The position numbers and the translations under genes were made by a program. 64,000 nucleotides of DNA, taken from NCBI GenBank assembly GCA_013122435.1, contig WYDT01000011.1:1-64000 (forward strand), read 5' to 3'. Numbering within the stretch: the first letter of the stretch is position 1; each line of letters starts with the position of its first letter. The notes under the pieces were generated by a model. The model made no database searches, had not been told where the DNA came from, and saw nothing but the letters and a program-made list of their open reading frames with translations. This DNA comes from Chloroflexi bacterium AL-N1 (GTDB lineage: Bacteria; Chloroflexota; Chloroflexia; Chloroflexales; Roseiflexaceae). Positions 37,204-45,900 of the stretch are shown here, in pieces.

Positions 37204-38388
37204 ATGACTGAAACAGAAAACTTTGCAGCAACTATTCTCCGTAAGCTACCCCAACTTGTCTATGTCCATGATATTGTGAACAGACAAAATATTTTTGCGA
37301 CTAATGAGATTATAACCCTCTTAGGCTATACCCCCCATGAAGTGCGTGAACTGGAGGATACTATGCAACTACTGCATACCGATGATCTGTCAGAAACAGA
37401 AGCATATTTTGCACGAATAGCAGAATCTTCAGATGGCATAGTACACGAAAACGTCTATCGCATGCGTCATAAGGATGGACAGTGGCACTGGCTGCGTAGT
37501 CGCGAAACACCATTTGCACGAAACGAGAGCGGTCAGGTAACACAGGTGGTCGGCTCCGTTGAAGATATTACTCAGAATAAGTGGACCGAAAGACTGCTCA
37601 ACAGTGTTGCTTCGTATATCTATGTCTATAATGTCGTTGAACAAAGAAATGTCTGGTCCAACGCCGATCTTGCAGAACTGCTTGGCTATTCACAGGAAGA
37701 AATACGTGAATTGGGAGAAAAACTCTTACCTCATCTGCTCCATCCAGACGATTTACTGCAATTAGCAAACTGGCAAGAACGAATCAAACAATTATCAGAT
37801 GGTCAGATCTTTGAGTATGAATATCGTATGTATCGAAAAGATGGTACCTTAATCTGGTTTATGGATCGTACTGTTCCCTTCACGCGGAATATAACCGGTC
37901 AATTGACTGAATATCTTGGTGCTGTTCAGGATATCACCTCGCTCAAGGAAGCAGAAAGCGAACGGGTTACACTTCAAGAGCGTGTTATCAACGCTCAACG
38001 CGATGCCATTCGTGAACTTTCGACGCCGCTGATCCCGATTGCCGAAGGGGTCGTTGTAATGCCGCTCATCGGCATTATGAACAGCGATCGTGCTCAACGC
38101 ATCTTAGAAACGTTACTAAGTGGTGTTGCTGAATATCAAGCCTACTTAGTCATCATCGATATTACCGGTGTCCGTGATGTTGACACTCAGATAGCACAAG
38201 TCTTAGTCCAGGCAGCACAAGCCGTTCGCCTGCTGGGGTCGCGTGTGATGCTGACCGGCATTCAGCCGCAAATCGCCCAAACACTCATCCAACTTGGAGC
38301 AGACCTCGGGGGCATACTCACCCAAAGCACATTACAACGTGGTATTGCAACTGCATTGAGCATCCGTGATAGATCTGATAATGACTAA
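37204..38388 (+). CDS. PAS-PAS-STAS signalling protein (RsbR-like)
   Basis: With the ATG at 37204 (GAGGAG upstream) the protein has about 394 residues. Two PAS domains occupy about 10-125 and 135-255; each ends with a typical PAC segment (HKDGQWHWLRSRETPF; RKDGTLIWFMDRTVPFTR). A coiled linker leads to a C-terminal STAS domain (about 280-385, IPIAEGVVVMPLIG then VIIDITGVRDVDTQ). The layout is that of stressosome-type or RsbR-like sensors that act through a partner kinase. None is adjacent. The MDR reductase gene follows after 10 bases, so both are probably one transcript. The STAS region has Thr beside the usual phosphorylation-site segment. Confidence 0.88.
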   Translation: MTETENFAATILRKLPQLVYVHDIVNRQNIFATNEIITLLGYTPHEVRELEDTMQLLHTDDLSETEAYFARIAESSDGIVHENVYRMRHKDGQWHWLRSRETPFARNESGQVTQVVGSVEDITQNKWTERLLNSVASYIYVYNVVEQRNVWSNADLAELLGYSQEEIRELGEKLLPHLLHPDDLLQLANWQERIKQLSDGQIFEYEYRMYRKDGTLIWFMDRTVPFTRNITGQLTEYLGAVQDITSLKEAESERVTLQERVINAQRDAIRELSTPLIPIAEGVVVMPLIGIMNSDRAQRILETLLSGVAEYQAYLVIIDITGVRDVDTQIAQVLVQAAQAVRLLGSRVMLTGIQPQIAQTLIQLGADLGGILTQSTLQRGIATALSIRDRSDND

Positions 38389-38398
38389 GGAGCACTAC

Positions 38399-39427
38399 AT
38401 GGACAATCGGAGTTGGGTTATCGCCAAGCGACCGCAGGGAATATTTCAACGGGATGACATAGCGTTAGAGAAGTTTGAGCTACCAGCCACTGGCGATGGT
38501 CAGGTATTAGTACGAACTATTTATCTATCGATTGATCCGGCTTATCGAGTGTGGATGAATGAAGCAGATGTAGCATACTTACCTCCCCGCCCGATTGGCG
38601 ATCAAATGTGGGGTAGTATTGTCGGAGTGGTAGAAGAGTCGCGCAATCCCTCGTTTGCAAAGGGAGACATTGTAGCAGGAATATCACGCCAGGCTGAATA
38701 TAATTTATCTGATGGCAACGATATTATGAAAGTACCAGCAGGGCTGCCATTGGAGATGTATTATGTTCTCTATGGACATGTAGGAACGACAGCTTACTTT
38801 GGCGTAGAGTTAATGAACCCGCAAGCAGGAGAAACATTAGTGGTCTCCTCAGCCGCTGGTGGCGTTGGATCGATTGCTGCACAGATCGGGAGCATTCAAG
38901 GGTGTCGTGTAGTTGGTATTGCTGGTAGCGATGATCGATGTCGCTGGTTGACGGAAGAACTAGGTCTCGCAGCGGCGATCAACTATCGTACACAGGATGT
39001 TGCCGAACAACTACGCCACACCTGTCCCGACGGTATAGATACCTACTTTGATAATGTAGGTGGCGCAACCCTGGATACGATACTTTTGCAAGCGAACCGT
39101 AATGCACGTATTGCCTTGTGTGGCATGGTGTCAACATACAACACCAAGCAGGAATATGAAGCATCAGCAGTACATCACCTGATGCAGGCAGTGCTCAAGA
39201 GTATCAAGCTCTATGGCTATATTGTGACGGATTTCTTGGATCGTTATCCTGAAGCATTTGAACAAATTCGTCAATGGGCAGACGCCGGCAAAATAAAAGG
39301 TGGTCTTACGATGGTTGATGGCATTGAACAGGTACCAGAAGCGATTGATAACTTGCTTAACAGCAAATACTTTGGCAGAGTAGTGGTACGTGTCTCCGAG
39401 GAACCAGCCAAGATAGTTAATAAGTAA
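38399..39427 (+). CDS. NADP-dependent MDR reductase (LTB4-dehydrogenase/CurA type)
   Basis: The protein has 342 residues with the ATG at 38399 (AAGGAG upstream). It begins MDNRSWVIAKRPQGIFQRDD, contains YLSIDPAYRVWMNE and carries the cofactor site VSSAAGGVGSIAAQIGSIQG. This is the leukotriene B4 12-hydroxydehydrogenase/CurA-type alkenal or enone reductase group. It is unlike the four MKAIV-type MDR copies at 17.5-22.5 kb. It ends just before a strong hairpin. It is probably expressed with the PAS-PAS-STAS sensor. Confidence 0.9.
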   Translation: MDNRSWVIAKRPQGIFQRDDIALEKFELPATGDGQVLVRTIYLSIDPAYRVWMNEADVAYLPPRPIGDQMWGSIVGVVEESRNPSFAKGDIVAGISRQAEYNLSDGNDIMKVPAGLPLEMYYVLYGHVGTTAYFGVELMNPQAGETLVVSSAAGGVGSIAAQIGSIQGCRVVGIAGSDDRCRWLTEELGLAAAINYRTQDVAEQLRHTCPDGIDTYFDNVGGATLDTILLQANRNARIALCGMVSTYNTKQEYEASAVHHLMQAVLKSIKLYGYIVTDFLDRYPEAFEQIRQWADAGKIKGGLTMVDGIEQVPEAIDNLLNSKYFGRVVVRVSEEPAKIVNK

Positions 39428-39434
39428 AAACAAA

Positions 39435-39462
39435 GCGCAGCAGTGATTAATCACTGCTGCGC
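39435..39462 (-). terminator. 28-bp perfect inverted repeat, terminator
   Basis: GCGCAGCAGTGA-TTAA-TCACTGCTGCGC forms a 12-bp perfect stem with a 4-base loop. On the minus strand TTTGTTTTTACTT follows, so it serves the methyltransferase gene best and may also end the plus-strand transcript. Confidence 0.88.
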
Positions 39463-39490
39463 CCCTTCCTTACTGTAACTTCTGCGTTAT

Positions 39491-40288
39491 TTAGTTCACG
39501 GCCTCAAACATCCCCGCATCTTTCGTAATATGTACAGCACCGTTTTGTCTAACAAGCTCATCTTCTAAAATACGCATCAGATCCAAGCGTTGAGATTCAT
39601 TCAGAGGAGTAAATGACTCAATAAACGTGATCAGTGGATTGATATCGGTAACCATGAGAGCATTTTCGTAGCGATGGAGTGCCATATCGGTAAACCAGGG
39701 GAGTAGTTGATCTCGCCCGTTATCGAGTGTAAACGAGGTTGCGGGCTGGCCACCCCAGAACGACAACGCTGGATCGATACGACGCAGCAGTTCATACAAC
39801 TCACAAAGATGCACCTCACCAACCGTCGCGGCATATAAGCGACCTGCGGGCTTTAGTACACGGCGAATCTCTGCCAACGCTATAGAACGATCCGGCACAT
39901 GATAGAGCATGTTGTTAGCAATCACGACATCAAACATGTTATCTGCAAACGGAATCGTCTGTGCGTCGATCACAGCAAACTGAACATCGTGCGAAATACC
40001 AGAAAGCTGTTGCTGTGCCTGCTTGAGCATACCAACAGAGAAATCCGAAAATGTAATCGCCCATCCAGCAGCAACACGATGTTTGTTGGCATCCCACAGA
40101 TCGCCCGATCCACACCCTAATTCCAAGATACGGCCCAGAGGAGAAATACGAAAACGATCAAAAATCCAAAGTGGAAAATCATACTTATTGACACTATATT
40201 GTTTATGGAATTGGATACGGGTCTGTAAATGGGTTTTGTCGTGATATTGCGCCGACTGAAGATACGCTTGATCGGTGAGTCGTGACAT
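39491..40288 (-). CDS. Class I SAM-dependent methyltransferase
   Basis: The 265-residue protein has motif I as ILELGCGSGDLWD near residue 52 and the downstream segments FADNMFDVVIANNMLYHVPD and RVLKPAGRLYA of small-molecule methyltransferases. An N-terminal helical cap precedes the fold. Substrate unknown. AGGAGC upstream supports the ATG at 40288. A perfect-stem terminator lies just past its stop. Confidence 0.85.
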   Translation of the reverse strand: MSRLTDQAYLQSAQYHDKTHLQTRIQFHKQYSVNKYDFPLWIFDRFRISPLGRILELGCGSGDLWDANKHRVAAGWAITFSDFSVGMLKQAQQQLSGISHDVQFAVIDAQTIPFADNMFDVVIANNMLYHVPDRSIALAEIRRVLKPAGRLYAATVGEVHLCELYELLRRIDPALSFWGGQPATSFTLDNGRDQLLPWFTDMALHRYENALMVTDINPLITFIESFTPLNESQRLDLMRILEDELVRQNGAVHITKDAGMFEAVN

Positions 40289-40378
40289 ATCTGCTCCTCC
40301 CTAAAGGTCTCTGTTGAGTATTTGTCACGACAATCTACCATGCTCGTTGTAAGCAAGCAAGTACAGCCGTCGTTAGAA

Positions 40379-40708
40379 TTACGTTGGAGTGTTCGAAAAC
40401 ATATTGAGCACAACCACGCCAGCAATGATGAGTACGATTCCCAGGACACGTGGCATATTCAATGACTCGTTGAAAAACCACACACCAATAAGCGCAATGC
40501 CAGCCGTTCCTACACCAGACCAGATCGCATAGACAGTACCCACAGGCAGATGTTCCAGAACTCTGCCAATGAGATAAAAAGAAACACCGTAACCAAGTAC
40601 CATAATCGCAATAGGTCCAGAACGAGTAAAACCATCTGATGCCTTCAAGGCAGTCGTGGCGATGATTTCACTCCCAATAGCCAGAGACAGAAGCAGCCAT
40701 ATATGCAT
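40379..40708 (-). CDS. SMR-family small multidrug exporter
   Basis: The 109-residue protein has four hydrophobic helices and follows EmrE/QacE closely. The membrane Glu lies in LAIGSEIIATTALK, and the conserved IWSGVGTAGIALIG segment is in helix 3. It works as an antiporter dimer, exporting lipophilic cations in exchange for protons. Its upstream neighbour (40723) ends 14 bases away on the same strand. With the TetR gene it forms a three-gene operon. Confidence 0.9.
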   Translation of the reverse strand: MHIWLLLSLAIGSEIIATTALKASDGFTRSGPIAIMVLGYGVSFYLIGRVLEHLPVGTVYAIWSGVGTAGIALIGVWFFNESLNMPRVLGIVLIIAGVVVLNMFSNTPT

Positions 40709-40722
40709 AGTTTCCTCTTATG

Positions 40723-41169
40723 TTATGTGGAAAAAGCATCGATACCCAGGTTAATCATTACCAAGATAGCGATAGCATAGACAAACACACTGATGAAAGA
40801 AGTTGTCAGAAAAAGTGCCGAGTTCATCTTCAATACTTTTGCCGTGACCGCCATAACCCATACTCCAGTCCAGGGTGTAATCAACAAGATAAACCACGCC
40901 CCGTGTTTGTTAATTTGTGCCTCTGCTTTGGTTGAAACAAGCCGCTCAAGCCAGTTGCGGATCTTATCAAACCGCAGCAGTTCTTCGTAGAAAAAATGGA
41001 TTAGTAGCACAGGAGTGTAATTCCCAAATACCGTCCAGAAGATCACCGACACATCATCAAGATCGGCTGCCATCGCGGCAGGTACCGCAACATAGATTTC
41101 CGCAAGCGGGAAAAAACCAACAAACCAGGCACCAAATGCCCGTATGAAATAGTCTAAGATACTCATCAA
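40723..41169 (-). CDS. Small multidrug export-like membrane protein
   Basis: The 148-residue protein contains FFPLAEIYVAVPAAMA and an ITPWTGVWVMAVTAKVL segment, which recall the small multi-drug export family (PF06695, E-x-R-A-x-P type motif). Four hydrophobic segments are visible. It lies between a TetR gene (13 bases) and an SMR exporter gene (14 bases) and is probably part of the same drug-response operon. The family name is older than its proof, so activity remains uncertain. Confidence 0.72.
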   Translation of the reverse strand: MMSILDYFIRAFGAWFVGFFPLAEIYVAVPAAMAADLDDVSVIFWTVFGNYTPVLLIHFFYEELLRFDKIRNWLERLVSTKAEAQINKHGAWFILLITPWTGVWVMAVTAKVLKMNSALFLTTSFISVFVYAIAILVMINLGIDAFST

Positions 41170-41181
41170 GTAACTCCAAGA

Positions 41182-41742
41182 TTATGAACGATTTTCTTCA
41201 ATTAGTCGTAATAGTATTTCCATCATCTCTAAGCGCAATGCAGCATCATCTATTTGCAAACCAAAAGTTTCAGAAAACCAGATACCGTCAGTTGCCTGCA
41301 TCACCAGCATCGCAGTTTGAGGCGTAATCCCATCTTCTACTGCACGTTGCTGCCAGATAGCGTATTCCTCGCGTGCGATGTGGAGCAATTGAGGTGAGCT
41401 GGCTACAGCAGCTAATCCAGCAGTGATAAGTGATACATCCGATGGTTGTTCACTAAAGCAGGCTTTGACATAGGCACGTAGCCAACGGCCTGGTGTGTTA
41501 TTCTGTTCTTGTTTGAGTAGTAGAGTGAGTCGTACATCAAAATCACTGAAGTATTGCCGCAACATACCTTCGATCAGGGCTTCCTTATGCGGGAAGTGAT
41601 AAAGTAATCCACCTTTACTGACACCAGCAGTACGTGACACGGCATCAAGTGTGAGTGCCATAACACTGTACTCTTTTATAACCTGACTAGCTGCCTGCAA
41701 TATTCCACGACGTGTATCTGTAGCTGATTTTGTAGCTGGCAT
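41182..41742 (-). CDS. TetR-family repressor of the multidrug operon
   Basis: The 186-residue protein has a TetR helix-turn-helix (LTLDAVSRTAGVSKGGLLYH at residues about 31-50). The variable ligand-binding C-domain is all-helical. GAAGGG precedes the ATG at 41742. Upstream lies a promoter whose spacer and -10 box overlap a 20-bp palindrome (41774-41793), so autorepression and control of the two exporters downstream is expected. The inducing drug is unknown. Confidence 0.88.
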   Translation of the reverse strand: MPATKSATDTRRGILQAASQVIKEYSVMALTLDAVSRTAGVSKGGLLYHFPHKEALIEGMLRQYFSDFDVRLTLLLKQEQNNTPGRWLRAYVKACFSEQPSDVSLITAGLAAVASSPQLLHIAREEYAIWQQRAVEDGITPQTAMLVMQATDGIWFSETFGLQIDDAALRLEMMEILLRLIEENRS

Positions 41743-41771
41743 ACTTTTTTACCCTTCATTATACATAATTG

Positions 41772-41801
41772 AGTATACCGTCCAGACGGTATAGTTGTCA
41801 A
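41772..41801 (-). promoter_or_regulatory. Promoter with embedded TetR operator
   Basis: On the minus strand TTGACA (41801-41796), an 18-base spacer and TATACT (41777-41772) form a promoter. The palindrome TATACCGTC-CA-GACGGTATA (41774-41793) has perfect 9-base arms and covers the spacer and most of the -10 box. Confidence 0.85.
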
Positions 41802-41908
41802 GAGATATTTTTGTTGTTGGACATTACGCTAAAGAGCAGGAGAGAGGCGCGATAGCTTTGGGAGATTAGACACGCGCACTGGCAGATAATACACGTGTCG
41901 AGTAGAAA

Positions 41909-42193
41909 CTAACGTTGTATAAGGGGCCGATAAACTGTGTTTCCATCTGTATTTATGTGCCAGAAACCCGCATTGAGCGTGTAAGCTCCACCAGTGATGC
42001 GACCAACTGCAGTCTGTCCAGCCGTACTGCTAAGTGCGTAGGCTCCGCCAGTACTGGTGTTCCCACCGGCACCGACGACCCACGAAATAAGCGTGGGACT
42101 ATTGTCGGCAGCATATATGCCAACCACTCTCAGAATGATAACCAGCGCAAGGAGCATCTGGACAGCGGAGATGCGTATGATTTGCACCATCAT
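41909..42193 (-). CDS. Short secreted protein of Chloroflexota type
   Basis: The 94-residue protein has a signal peptide (about 1-29, ALVIILRVVGIYAAD). The body reads GAGGNTSTGGAYALSSTAGQ then GGAYTLNAGFW, a repeated Gly-Ser beta pattern that I associate with Chloroflexota secreted proteins. It ends TVYRPLIQR. Its start overlaps the stop of the preceding broken gene by four bases (42190-42193), so it was translated in coupling with that gene. Function unknown. Confidence 0.7.
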   Translation of the reverse strand: MMVQIIRISAVQMLLALVIILRVVGIYAADNSPTLISWVVGAGGNTSTGGAYALSSTAGQTAVGRITGGAYTLNAGFWHINTDGNTVYRPLIQR

Positions 42194-43119
42194 TCTGTCT
42201 CCTCTACTCTATAGGTAATCAGCACCCTCTTGATCGTTGTGGCTGAAAATTTCCAGGTTTCGCCGCCGGGAATAGATGCAAGCAGGTAATAGTGATATGC
42301 TTGATTGTCAACGACAGGTGACGTAATGGTTGTGTCAAGAATGGTTTGTTCACCGCTGTCACCACTACTTGTGGCCGATACCAGCAGCGGCTCTGCTAAA
42401 GTGGCATCAGGTGTTTTACGCAACAGACGAGCAGTTACATCCGCAGATGCACTCGTATCCGCGAAGACAAACTCAACACTTGTTACTGTGGCACCATCAG
42501 GTAAGTACATCGGCGCACTTAGCAAACTATCTGTGCCACTATTGAACGTGGCAACACCATTCACCAAGCGAAAACTATCACCATTTCTACCAGGAATAAA
42601 AACAGCATCTGCGATACGCAGATAGTGGGTGCGTGGCGTTGTATACCGCACCTCAGGAACTGTAAGTGCACCTGTCTGTCATTGTATCGCCACTGCTATT
42701 GACATAGCGTGCGTCGCCTTGTAGCGTATTCAAACTATAGGGTAAAGCATTGAGGGTCGTCGTGGTGTGAGGGTAGTGTAGTCCGCATCATCAGGGCATT
42801 GGACGGCAACCTCAAGCCAGCGGGCATCACCGACAAAGGCATTGGCACTAAACTCACTGCCACCATTCAATGTGACAAAGAAAATACCATCGACGACTGC
42901 AACAGCATTCATCGACTGAGTTGTGCCGATTTGTGTACCATCATCAGGGGCATCCCAGAGACTAAACTGCATAGCACAGGTGTCCGTAATTGCAGATCCG
43001 TTAGACTGGAGCTGACCCTGATAGGTGAAGCCATCACCGCTGGTTCGGCAGTTGAGCGCGGCACGGATAGAGAAAACACTACCAACAACGCGCTTGCTTG
43101 ATACTTTCGAGGAAACCAT
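42190..43119 (-). pseudogene. Secreted beta-domain protein, two frameshifts
   Basis: The first frame (from 43119) contains GFTYQGQLQSNGSAITDTC, FSLWDAPDDGTQIGTT and FVGDARWLEVAVQCPDD, a domain of extracellular bacterial proteins that ends with an A-x-P-Y-S/A-L segment. The frame shifts near 42750 into LNALPYSLNTLQGDARYVNS, then again near 42672 into ALTVPEVRYTTPRTHYLRIA. The final frame has a beta-rich C-domain to 42190. Two indels are needed to rebuild a protein of about 310 residues. The start is uncertain because the usual signal peptide is not clear. Confidence 0.75.
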
Positions 43120-43134
43120 AAATACATTGTCATA

Positions 43135-43179
43135 TTGACAATTGACACTGCATCATTTATAATAGACTGACTGGTCAGT
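43135..43179 (+). promoter_or_regulatory. Promoter and TetR-type operator of the 43195 operon
   Basis: TTGACA (43135-43140), a 17-base spacer and TATAAT (43158-43163) match the sigma-A consensus exactly. ACTGAC-TG-GTCAGT (43166-43179), a TetR-type dyad with 6-base arms, sits at the predicted start site, directly before the tetR start at 43195. Confidence 0.88.
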
Positions 43180-43194
43180 TTTATAGGAAAGAGC

Positions 43195-43797
43195 ATGTCT
43201 CCACGCATAAATGTAAGTGAAGCGCGCAAAAATCAAATCCTCGATGCCGCTGCTATCGTCTTTGCCCGTCAGGGGTTCTACCAGGCTCGTATGGACGATA
43301 TTGTGGCTGAGTCGGGGTTGAGCAAAGGCACACTTTATTGGTACTTTAAGAGCAAAGACGATATCATCACGGCATTGCTACAGCGAGTCTTTGATGAGGA
43401 TCTCATTCAACTCCAAAGTGCCCAACACACCGCTGGTTCAGCAGTTGAGCGCGTCATTGGATTGAGTCGCCATATTGCTGCCGATTTCACCGAGATAGCG
43501 CGTTTGGTGCCCATCACCTTTGAGTTTTATGCTGTGGCATCACGGCAGGAACATATTCGTATCTTTTTGAAGGAGTATCTCCAAGCTTACCATGCTATTT
43601 TACAAAACATCGTCCAACAAGGGATTGATACCCAAGAATTACGTCCTGTTGATGCCAAGGACGTTGCCACCACCATTGTGGCTATATACGAAGGCTTGTT
43701 GCTGTTATGGGTCGTCGATGCAGAACACATCGATTGGCACACACAACCGGAAATATCGATCAGATTACTCTTTGATGGCCTAAGGAGATTACTATGA
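43195..43797 (+). CDS. TetR/AcrR-family regulator
   Basis: The 200-residue protein has the TetR DNA-binding domain (QILDAAAIVFARQGFYQARM then IVAESGLSKGTLYWYFKSKD) and a helical ligand domain. The operator at 43166-43179 sits right in front of it, implying autoregulation. It overlaps the next gene by four bases (ATGA at 43794), so it probably controls and is translated with the DDN-like enzyme. The inducer is unknown. Confidence 0.92.
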   Translation: MSPRINVSEARKNQILDAAAIVFARQGFYQARMDDIVAESGLSKGTLYWYFKSKDDIITALLQRVFDEDLIQLQSAQHTAGSAVERVIGLSRHIAADFTEIARLVPITFEFYAVASRQEHIRIFLKEYLQAYHAILQNIVQQGIDTQELRPVDAKDVATTIVAIYEGLLLLWVVDAEHIDWHTQPEISIRLLFDGLRRLL

Positions 43798-44261
43798 TAA
43801 ACCATCCTCGCAAAGGTCTACGCCGTTTTATGTTCCGTGCACCCATCTGGTTTTATCGAGTGGGGCTGGGGTGGTTGTTTGGTAGTCGCTTTTTGTTGCT
43901 GAACCATATTGGTCGCAAGAGTCGCCTGCCACGACAAACAGTGTTGGAGGTGGTACGACATAATCCGGAAACTGATACGTATATTATCGCAGCAGGATGG
44001 GGCGAACAGTCTGATTGGCTACGGAATATTCAATACACACCAAACGTAATGGTTATGACCGGAAGACGTCGGTTTGAGGCGACTGCCACACGATTGTATG
44101 CTGAAGAAGCCCGGCAGGAAGCCCGTCGATATGCACAGGACCACCCAACTGCTTTTCGTACACTGGCAGGGAAACTGATTGAGCAACCGCTGAGTGGCAC
44201 AGATGAGGATTATTGGATATTTGCAGAGAAAATCCCGTTTATCGCACTCCATCCACGGTAA
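43794..44261 (+). CDS. DDN-like deazaflavin/flavin-binding nitroreductase-family protein
   Basis: The 155-residue protein contains LLLNHIGRKSRLPRQTVLEV and IIAAGWGEQSDWLRNIQYTP, which match the F420-dependent nitroreductase/DDN family with its split-barrel fold (G-R-K-S-R and W-x-x-N motifs). It probably uses a deazaflavin or flavin to reduce a small substrate; which cofactor it uses is not shown by sequence alone. It is coupled to the TetR gene before it. Confidence 0.86.
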   Translation: MINHPRKGLRRFMFRAPIWFYRVGLGWLFGSRFLLLNHIGRKSRLPRQTVLEVVRHNPETDTYIIAAGWGEQSDWLRNIQYTPNVMVMTGRRRFEATATRLYAEEARQEARRYAQDHPTAFRTLAGKLIEQPLSGTDEDYWIFAEKIPFIALHPR

Positions 44262-45057
44262 CGGTTATATTGCGTGTCCAACCATATCGCCTCACAGCGT
44301 GTATTTTGCCCACCGTGAGGTAAATGTCAATCTGGGGGGACATCGGGTGGTACGTGACTTGGGTATCTCCGTTAGCGATTTACTGATGCCTCTTAAGACT
44401 ATGAGTGTGCCGAATAATCAACACAAACGGCACCATAGCATCCTGGTCGACCAATCAGATGGGGATGATCAGGCAGCACGTGGGCTATTGGCTCGATGCC
44501 TGTCCAATTGAGATCTACTATCGCAGACTATAACAGTTCAGAGAGATTGAACACGGTCAATTTCACTTGGCAATCATCAGCCCAATGGAATTTCGCTGAC
44601 GACGCTTGCTTTGGTGCGTCTGGAAGCATATTATTTTCAACAGTGAAGCTCCTCCTTTCAGGTAAAAACAGCCACTATCCGTAATGCTATTCACGCTTAT
44701 GTAGCGCATCCTATGCTGCTATTTGAGTCAGACGCAAAACTTCTCATTTATATAAGATCGAGCAGATTCGTATACAGATATAGTACTAGGGTATATTTAT
44801 GGTATACTACTCATGTCTATCAACGTATTCTGACTCCGCGTTGTGTCTTGGTGCTCCTCGGTCTTCACCTGCGCTGCACGTGTACTGAGCCTGCCCTTTA
44901 CGCTGAAGTCATGTATGTTGTCTGTTCGCGCGCATTAGGAAGTCATTGGGAACAGACTATCAGGCGCATCGGATCTTGAGTTTTTTATAGGCATGATACA
45001 GGTTAATCATCTTCATGCCAGGTTGCGGCCATGTCTCATTGGCCGAGGAGGATTAGA
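44262..45057. other. Long intergenic region
   Basis: About 800 bases without a recognisable gene. Several short open frames lack ribosome sites and family features. TTATGGTATACTAC (44800-44813) repeats the element seen at 36792-36805 and may be the promoter of the RRM gene, leaving a leader of roughly 240 bases. GAGGAGG at 45046-45052 is the RRM ribosome site. Confidence 0.5.
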
Positions 45058-45375
45058 ATGCTTGTCAAGTTGTTCGTCGGCAATTTAGCGTGGAGTGTGA
45101 ACGATACCACATTGGAGGATGTCTTCGCTGATCATGGTGAAGTACAAAGCGCGCGAGTCATTACCGATCGTGACACAGGTCGATCACGTGGTTTTGGCTT
45201 TGTAGAGCTCGAAACAGAAAATGCCGACGCAGTAATCGATGCGGTTAATGGTCGTGACATTAATGGTCGCCAGGTTCGTGTAAATCGTGCTGAGGATAAA
45301 GCACGTAGCGGCGGTGGCGGAGGCGGTGGTGGTGGTGGGCGCGATCGTCGAGGACCACCTCGTGGGCGCTTTTAG
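45058..45375 (+). CDS. RRM RNA-binding protein with Gly-rich tail
   Basis: The 105-residue protein is a single RRM domain (residues 3-78) with RNP2 LFVGNL and RNP1 RGFGFVEL (44-51). A tail follows with ten consecutive Gly and ending DRRGPPRGRF. This matches the cold-inducible, glycine-rich RNA-binding proteins of cyanobacteria and some other bacteria. It probably binds RNA and acts as a chaperone in the cold. GAGGAGG upstream fixes the ATG at 45058. A hairpin at 45408 ends the transcript. Confidence 0.92.
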   Translation: MLVKLFVGNLAWSVNDTTLEDVFADHGEVQSARVITDRDTGRSRGFGFVELETENADAVIDAVNGRDINGRQVRVNRAEDKARSGGGGGGGGGGRDRRGPPRGRF

Positions 45376-45407
45376 ACAACCAGTACAGTGATTTCTCGAA
45401 GGCATGC

Positions 45408-45433
45408 AACCGTCACTTGGAAAAGTGGCGGTT
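45408..45433 (+). terminator. Hairpin after the RRM gene
   Basis: AACCGTCACTT pairs with AAGTGGCGGTT (11-bp stem with one U-G pair, loop GGAA). GTTACCTATTG follows, so the U-run is weak. Confidence 0.65.
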
Positions 45434-45519
45434 GTTACCTATTGTATGCCGGACCTCCATATTTGTTTCTTTCATACCTACGTGTAACTAAAAACGCAAG
45501 AAATAAAGGATAAAACGAT

Positions 45520-45726
45520 ATGAAACGACAAGGGTATACACAACGTAAAGGGCGCATCTATCGATTTACCGTCAATGGGAAAGACTATGCAGCATTTATC
45601 TGGCAAGTTGGCGTACGGTTTCATGGTCGCATCGAAAATCATCCGAACACTCCACAACAAACTGCCTCAACAGCAATAGCAGTACGCGATGCCCTTTCCA
45701 ACTGGATCAACACCCACGTGGATTAG
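45520..45726 (+). CDS. Small basic protein of unknown function
   Basis: The 68-residue protein has AAAGGA upstream of the ATG at 45520. The sequence MKRQGYTQRKGRIYRFTVNG is basic and the rest (KDYAAFIWQVGVRFHGRIEN) looks like a folded beta protein. It ends with the helix VRDALSNWINTHVD. I do not recognise the family. It lies downstream of the RRM gene on the same strand, beyond the hairpin, and may be independent. Confidence 0.5.
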   Translation: MKRQGYTQRKGRIYRFTVNGKDYAAFIWQVGVRFHGRIENHPNTPQQTASTAIAVRDALSNWINTHVD

Positions 45727-45900
45727 CAGAATTACTCACTTATATAGCAAAATATAGCCATATCAATCTGTAAATCCTGCATAAGAATAAAGCTAATTAC
45801 CCTAGCAGGTCACTAGTCATAGTAAGTTGTGTACAATGTAGACCGTTTAAGGTTGAACATAATAGCATCTGGTCATGACCGTATATATGCTGCAATCCCT

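Noticed and set aside
44194-44979. Three short plus-strand ORFs between the DDN-like and RRM genes
   Set aside because: No ribosome sites or recognisable domains; one overlaps the DDN-like gene.
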